From: Clostridiales bacterium
GTDB taxonomy: Bacteria > Bacillota_A > Clostridia > Christensenellales > Aristaeellaceae
Length of the DNA stretch: 10,823 nucleotides
Assembly (NCBI GenBank): GCA_024684665.1
Contig: JAIKWN010000229.1
Location: forward strand, 1-10,823
Direction: 5' to 3'
Under the pieces are notes generated by a model, which saw nothing but the letters and a program-made list of their open reading frames with translations, had not been told where the DNA came from and ran no database searches. Position 1 is the stretch's first letter. The number at the start of each line of letters is the position of its first letter. Shown in pieces: positions 7,415 through 10,823 of the stretch. The position numbers and the translations under genes are program-made.

Positions 7415-7435
7415 ATCAGATTAATCCAATCTGAT
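7415..7435. promoter_or_regulatory. Perfect 21-bp palindromic operator candidate
   Basis: ATCAGATT (7415-7422) and AATCTGAT (7428-7435) form a perfect inverted repeat around AATCC. It lies at about +6 to +26 of the predicted start site of the enolase operon, where a bound repressor would block elongation. The size and dyad symmetry suit a GntR-family dimer, and the regulator gene is divergent and adjacent. Confidence 0.7.
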
Positions 7436-7440
7436 ATGTC
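7429..7440 (+). promoter_or_regulatory. ATCWGATATGWC motif, copy 1
   Basis: ATCTGATATGTC overlaps the right half of the palindrome and the predicted start site of the enolase operon. It is part of a 14-bp exact direct repeat (AATCTGATATGTCA, 7428-7441) shared with the regulator's start region. Confidence 0.6.
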
Positions 7441-7446
7441 AAGAGA

Positions 7447-7475
7447 ATCATAGCACCGTTTTGCAATCTATGCAA
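7447..7475 (-). promoter_or_regulatory. Promoter of the enolase-dehydrogenase-TRAP operon
   Basis: On the minus strand TTGCAT (complement of 7470-7475) and TATGAT (complement of 7447-7452) are 17 bases apart, a 5/6 match at the -10. The predicted start site is near 7440, leaving a leader of about 55 bases that contains the palindrome. Confidence 0.8.
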
Positions 7476-7571
7476 GTATGAATTGAAAAAAATTTCCATT
7501 TTTTATAGTTTCCCCCTTTTCAATTTCTTCATTTTGCGGTAAAATCTTGTCAGAATTTCTTGTCTCTGTTT

Positions 7572-7587
7572 TTCAGATATATCAGAT
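7572..7587. promoter_or_regulatory. Degenerate copy of the operator motif
   Basis: TTCAGATATATC (7572-7583) matches the ATCWGATATGWC motif at 10 of 12 positions and is followed by an overlapping ATCAGAT half-site (7581-7587). It lies mid-way in the divergent intergenic region, upstream of the regulator gene. A shorter palindrome, GGATATATCC (7645-7654), lies nearer the gene. Confidence 0.4.
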
Positions 7588-7679
7588 GCGGCTATTTTCT
7601 ATCTAATTCTGGTAATCATTTCAATTCTGATCGACTTCATACGAGGATATATCCGAAATTGCTTATAAATCAAGGAGAA

Positions 7680-7691
7680 ATCTGATATGTC
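7680..7691 (+). promoter_or_regulatory. ATCWGATATGWC motif, copy 2, over the regulator start codon
   Basis: ATCTGATATGTC includes the regulator's ATG (7687-7689) and part of the spacer after its AAGGAG site (7672-7677). It is identical to copy 1 over 14 bp (7679-7692). If bound, it would give autorepression of the regulator. Confidence 0.55.
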
Positions 7692-8316
7692 AGAGAAGAC
7701 GCAGACACAGCAGGTCTATTCATTCCTGAAGGATGCCATCTACAACTGCCGGTATCTTCCCGGGCAGGAGATCTCCGAAAAACAGCTTTTCGAAGAACTG
7801 CCCTTCGGACGTACGCCGATCCGTGAGACGCTCCTGCAGCTTCAGAAGGAAGAGCTCGTCGAGATCTATCCCCGCCGCGGCATGCGTATCGCACCCTTTT
7901 CAGAAGAACTGGTTTCCAATCTGTACCAGACGCGCAAGCTGATCGAGCCGGCGATTGCAGCAGCTTACTGCCCGCTGTATTCGAAGGCCAGACTGCTCTC
8001 CTACCGGGACGGGCTCCGTGCTGCCATTGTGGAGAGTGACTCCGCTTTTTACTCGCTCGACATCGACTTTCATTCCTATCTCGTCTCGGCTGCGAATAAC
8101 CGGCGGCTTACGGCAATCTTCACCGATCTTATGTGGCACCAGTACCGGCTTGCGATTTACGCGGCAATTCAGGGAAAAACGGAGCGCCGGGATAATGGGG
8201 AGGAACACGAACGGATCCTGCGCGCCCTTCTCAGCGAGGACCGGGAGGAGATCCGGGCCAGCATCACCGCCCACATCAACACTTCGATGATCGCCCTTAT
8301 GCAGGCGGCAAGATAA
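7687..8316 (+). CDS. GntR-family regulator, FCD (FadR-type) subfamily
   Basis: The 209-residue protein has an N-terminal winged helix (about 8-72) with the recognition-helix text GRTPIRETLLQLQ (41-53) and the wing PRRGMRIAP (62-70). A helical FCD ligand-binding domain covers about 75-205. The FCD metal-site pattern is present: D125 and H129 (DIDFH), H174 (EEH), H196 (TAH). FCD regulators of sugar-acid operons commonly bind the substrate or an intermediate and release DNA. Start: ATG with AAGGAG 9 bases upstream. It is divergent from the enolase-dehydrogenase-TRAP operon across about 300 bases holding several operator-like repeats, and is likely their repressor. Confidence 0.93.
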   Translation: MSEKTQTQQVYSFLKDAIYNCRYLPGQEISEKQLFEELPFGRTPIRETLLQLQKEELVEIYPRRGMRIAPFSEELVSNLYQTRKLIEPAIAAAYCPLYSKARLLSYRDGLRAAIVESDSAFYSLDIDFHSYLVSAANNRRLTAIFTDLMWHQYRLAIYAAIQGKTERRDNGEEHERILRALLSEDREEIRASITAHINTSMIALMQAAR

Positions 8317-8339
8317 AAAAGAAGGCGGCGAACCGCTTT
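8315..8339. terminator. Terminator shared by the regulator (+) and rraA remnant (-)
   Basis: AAGGCGG (8322-8328) pairs with CCGCTTT (8333-8339) around CGAA. On the minus strand the hairpin has a TTCG loop and is followed by C and a run of six T (complement of 8315-8320), a standard terminator for the leftward rraA-like gene, whose original stop is 13 bases before it. On the plus strand it directly follows the regulator's stop codon but has only a pyrimidine-rich tail. Confidence 0.65.
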
Positions 8340-8351
8340 CCTCTCCCCTCT

Positions 8352-8870
8352 TTATAATACTCCAAAGGTCCGGAAGGCTTCTGTGCTGCTCATACCGCCC
8401 GGATGGCCTTCATGGTCTTTCCCCGGGAAGCTTTCTCCAGCGCCTTTTCGATGACTTCCTCCGCAATGGTCCGCGGGATGTTCTAAACGCTGTCCACGTC
8501 GCCGTCAGCAGCTCGCCCCGGAGCGCGCGGTTGTGCGCGCCGGTCGCCGCATAAATCCCGTCCGGCCGCAGCTGATCGAACGCCTCCGTAGACAGCCGAA
8601 GGGCTTCTTCGGGACACCGGACACGTCGTTTTCAGGCACCGTGCGGGCAAAGCCGGCGGTCTTCATCCGGTTGTCCTGCCCATCGGTGCGATGACCTCCG
8701 CCCGCACCAGGCAGGTGGGCGGATTGCGGCCGGGAGGAACGGATGCCTGGATCCCATCGCGGCCAGGATATCGCAGGCCACGGGAGGATAAAGCTTTTCC
8801 TGCATTCTCTGAAGCATTTCATGGCCGTTTTTCCAAAGGGCCGTTTATGCACCTCACTCTCCCCGTCCAT
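8352..8870 (-). pseudogene. Decayed RraA-family aldolase gene
   Basis: The minus strand shows, in changing frames, the successive parts of an RraA-type protein. First is an N-terminal helix and LYPPVACDILAAMG (from about 8790), then CLVRAEVIAPMG, GFARTVPENDVSG, and STEAFDQLRPDGIYAATGAHN with RALRGELLTA. Then come IPRTIAEEVIEKALEKAS and finally GGMSSTEAFRTFGVL with a TAA at 8352-8354. Frameshifts separate these blocks, a TAG lies just before NIPRTIAEE, and the segment between GELLTA and IPRTIAEE is missing. In the family this segment is about 60-70 residues and holds the GGxxRD active-site part, so no enzyme can be made. RraA-like proteins in such loci are usually aldolases or decarboxylases for keto acids. 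An ATG at 8868-8870 or 8815-8817 may have been the start. Confidence 0.82.
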
Positions 8871-8880
8871 CAGATATGAC
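8869..8880 (+). promoter_or_regulatory. ATCWGATATGWC motif, copy 3
   Basis: ATCAGATATGAC differs from copies 1 and 2 only at the two W positions. It lies just upstream of a possible -10 (TATACT, 8886-8891; no good -35 is visible) in the gap between the decayed leftward gene and the rightward enolase-type gene. It is therefore a candidate site for the same regulator to control the second operon. Confidence 0.5.
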
Positions 8881-8954
8881 CGTTTTATACTAAAGATTTT
8901 CCGTTCCTTCGACTCCTGTTCATTGTGAGATTAGATTTCTAAAGGAGGATTCGC

Positions 8955-10073
8955 ATGATCATCACGAAATTCGAAACCTGGTGGGTAGAGCGCGGGCGCT
9001 GCCTCTTCGACGAAAAGCGCCAGGGCGGCGCGAAGATGGGCTGGGACGTCATCGCTCTGAAGCTCACGACGGACACCGGTATCGAGGGGATTGCCACCTG
9101 CATGGCGGCCCGCAGCGGCGCGCTTTCGGAGGCGTATCTGCAGGAGAGCATCGGCCCCGTTGTCCTCGGACGCGACCCGCATGACCGGGAAGCGATCTTC
9201 CAGCAGCTTTGGGTGGTGGACCGGCATGAGGCCTTTTTCCCCGTCTTCCTGCCCGGTCCGGTGGACGTGGCATTATGGGACATCTGCGCGAAGGAAGCCG
9301 GGCTGCCGCTTTACAAATACATCGGCGCATACCGGGATTCCCTGCCCGCTTACGCGAGCGGCAATTTCCACCCAACCGTGAAGGATTATGTGGACGAGGC
9401 CCTTTTCTACAAGGCGCGGGGCATCCGGGGCTATAAAGCACATCCGGGCGGACCCGTCGATTTCGACCTTGCGGTGCACGAGGCTGTGCGGAAGGCCGTC
9501 GGCGACGATTATCTGCTGATGAGCGACCCGGTCGGCGATTATACGCTGGACGAAGCTGTCCGCGTCGGGCGGCAGCTGGAAAAGCTGAACTACCGCTGGT
9601 TCGAGGAGCCGTTCCGCGATTTTGAGCTCTGGAAGTACACGGAGCTCTGCCGGACACTGGATATTCCGATCGCCGCGACGGAGACTACCCGCGGCTGCCA
9701 CTGGGGTGTCGCGCAGGTGATCGCCCAGCGCGCCGCCGACATCGTGCGGGCGGATGTCAGCTGGAAGGACGGCATCACCGGTACCCTCAAGATCGCGCAC
9801 CTCGCAGAGTCCTTTGGGCTGAACTGCGAGGTTCACACCACGACCATGAACTATATGGACCTTGTCAATCTGCACGTCAGCTGCGCCATAAAGAACTGCG
9901 AGTTCTTCGAGTATTTTGTCCCGGAAGAGGATTACACACTGCCCATGAAAGGCCGCCTGCCAATCGATGAGAACGGGATCATACACGTTCCAAACGCCCC
10001 GGGCGTCGGCGCAGAGCTGGACTGGGATCTGATCGAAAAGAGCTGCCGCAGCCACCGTGTGCTTTCGCTGTGA
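8955..10073 (+). CDS. Enolase-superfamily enzyme with K-x-H motif
   Basis: The 372-residue protein has the capping domain plus barrel of the mandelate racemase/muconate-lactonizing group. Metal ligands are D191 (MSDPVGDYT), E217 (WFEEP) and E243 (ATETTRG). On the second-strand side the motif is K161-x-H163 (GYKAHPGG) instead of the K-x-K seen in the first enolase-type gene of this locus. The D267 (RADVSWKDGITG) and H294 (CEVHTTT) dyad is kept. It is thus a distant paralogue, likely a sugar-acid dehydratase of a different stereospecificity, but the reaction cannot be assigned. AAGGAGG lies 6 bases before the ATG. The following SDR gene is 34 bases downstream, probably in the same operon. Confidence 0.9.
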   Translation: MIITKFETWWVERGRCLFDEKRQGGAKMGWDVIALKLTTDTGIEGIATCMAARSGALSEAYLQESIGPVVLGRDPHDREAIFQQLWVVDRHEAFFPVFLPGPVDVALWDICAKEAGLPLYKYIGAYRDSLPAYASGNFHPTVKDYVDEALFYKARGIRGYKAHPGGPVDFDLAVHEAVRKAVGDDYLLMSDPVGDYTLDEAVRVGRQLEKLNYRWFEEPFRDFELWKYTELCRTLDIPIAATETTRGCHWGVAQVIAQRAADIVRADVSWKDGITGTLKIAHLAESFGLNCEVHTTTMNYMDLVNLHVSCAIKNCEFFEYFVPEEDYTLPMKGRLPIDENGIIHVPNAPGVGAELDWDLIEKSCRSHRVLSL

Positions 10074-10107
10074 CCAGGGAAAGGAAATGAAAGGAGCGCA
10101 TCCGCAT

Positions 10108-10823
10108 ATGAAGGAACTGGAAGGCCGTTTGGGCATCGTTACCGGCGGAAGCAGCGGCATCGGCTTTGCCATAGCGAACGTTTTGGCAGATGCCGGCGCG
10201 CATGTCGCCGTCATCTCCCGGACCGGACGCCCGAAAGACGGAGTCGGGGAAAGTCGGCCGGGCGTTATGCACATTAAGGGCGATATCGGTGACGAGGCAG
10301 CAATGAACACCATCGCCGGGGAGCTTGCGGAGACGAACGGCGGATGCCTGGATTTCCTCGTCAACAACGCAGGGGTCAGCTTCAAATGCCGCGCAGAAGA
10401 CTTTCCGATGGAAGAGTTCGACCGGATCATGGAAACTAACGTACGCCACGTCTTCACGATGAGCCGCATCTGCTATCCGTATTTGAAGAAAAGCCCGGGA
10501 AAGGGCCGTATCCTGAACATCACGAGCATGAGCGCGCACCTTGGTTTCTCCCTGGTCGTCCCCTACTGCACGAGCAAGGGGGCGGTGCTTGCGATGACCC
10601 GCGCACTCGCCGTCGAATGGGCGGGAGACAACATCACAGTGAACAGCATTGCACCCGGCTGGTTCCGCAGCAAGATGAACGCCCAGATCGTGGACGAAGC
10701 CAGGGAAGCGAAGATCCTCGCCCGCATGCCGATGCACGCCTACGGGGACACGAAGGACCTCGGCGAGATGGCCCGCTTCCTGCTCGGCCCCGGCGCGTCC
10801 TACATCACCGGACAGGATTTCGC
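10108..10823 (+). CDS. SDR-family oxidoreductase (partial, 3' end beyond window)
   Basis: The visible 238 codons hold a classical short-chain dehydrogenase. They show the cofactor loop TGGSSGIG (12-19), NNAG (86-89), N111, catalytic S140, Y153 and K157 (YCTSK), and NSIAPGW (179-185). The residue pair SR at 37-38 with no aspartate at the end of strand 2 suggests NADP(H). It resembles gluconate 5-dehydrogenase/KduD-like enzymes that act on keto sugar acids, which fits the locus. Start: ATG with AAGGAG (10091-10096) 11 bases upstream. An in-frame ATG at 10087 with GGAAA just before it would add seven residues. About 10-20 residues are expected to be missing at the C-terminus. Confidence 0.9.
   Translation, partial: MKELEGRLGIVTGGSSGIGFAIANVLADAGAHVAVISRTGRPKDGVGESRPGVMHIKGDIGDEAAMNTIAGELAETNGGCLDFLVNNAGVSFKCRAEDFPMEEFDRIMETNVRHVFTMSRICYPYLKKSPGKGRILNITSMSAHLGFSLVVPYCTSKGAVLAMTRALAVEWAGDNITVNSIAPGWFRSKMNAQIVDEAREAKILARMPMHAYGDTKDLGEMARFLLGPGASYITGQDF

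Noticed and set aside
7415..7442. Second promoter reading of TTGACA (complement 7437-7442) for the leftward operon
   Set aside because: The -35 is perfect but the -10 at 17-18 bases is CTGATT or TGATTC, much poorer than the TATGAT of the upstream promoter.
6188..7453. Long plus-strand open frame (about 420 codons) opposite the first enolase-type gene
   Set aside because: It is antisense to a gene with clear catalytic motifs, has no ribosome site, and shows composition typical of a GC-rich shadow frame.
7547..7583. Promoter for the GntR gene starting with TTGTCA
   Set aside because: No acceptable -10 lies 16-18 bases downstream; I could not define a promoter for this gene.
9273..10469. Long minus-strand open frame (about 400 codons) opposite the second enolase-type gene and the SDR gene
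   Set aside because: It crosses two well-supported genes on the other strand and has no recognisable domain or start signal.

Overview
The window looks like part of a bacterial chromosome, probably from a Firmicutes (Clostridia-like) organism. The clues are strong AGGAGG-type ribosome binding sites before almost every gene, a tRNA with an encoded CCA, consensus sigma-A promoters with 17-base spacers, and Firmicutes-style transposon remnants. Roughly the first 2 kb is visibly more AT-rich than the sugar-acid genes that follow. The genus cannot be named from this sequence alone.

Left part (1-2.2 kb): an accessory strip. It starts with what looks like the right end of an IS200/IS605-type element (hairpin 122-152 followed by TTCAC). 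Next come a lone HipA-like kinase gene (304-1323, +), a frameshifted remnant of a phage-type HNH endonuclease (1330-1501, -), a 12-bp tandem duplication, a terminator, and tRNA-Thr(GGT) on the minus strand (1920-1995) with its own promoter. All the mobile-element debris lies on the 3' side of the tRNA, as expected for an island or prophage scar at a tRNA gene. No duplicated tRNA end (att) is visible. An 80-nt structured inverted repeat (2112-2191) lies between the tRNA and the catabolic operon.

Middle (2.3-7.4 kb): a five-gene minus-strand operon, in transcription order: enolase-superfamily enzyme of the mandelate racemase type, zinc alcohol/polyol dehydrogenase, and a TRAP transporter (dctP, dctQ, dctM). 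It has a near-consensus promoter (7447-7475) with a perfect 21-bp operator-like palindrome directly downstream of the predicted start site. A GC-rich hairpin separates dctP from the two membrane subunits.

Right (7.7-10.8 kb): a divergent GntR/FCD-family regulator (+), a decayed RraA-family aldolase gene (-, at least two frameshifts and an internal deletion), then a second operon (+) with a different enolase-superfamily enzyme and an SDR oxidoreductase cut by the window end. Together these look like an uptake-and-catabolism locus for a sugar acid (aldonate/uronate type): TRAP import, redox steps by the zinc dehydrogenase and SDR, dehydration or racemisation by the two enolase-type enzymes, and originally aldol cleavage by the RraA protein. 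A 12-bp motif, ATCWGATATGWC, occurs at the enolase operon start, at the regulator's start codon and upstream of the second operon, and probably defines the local regulon. The substrate is not deducible. The loss of the aldolase and the pairing of two dissimilar enolase-superfamily enzymes are the most interesting points.
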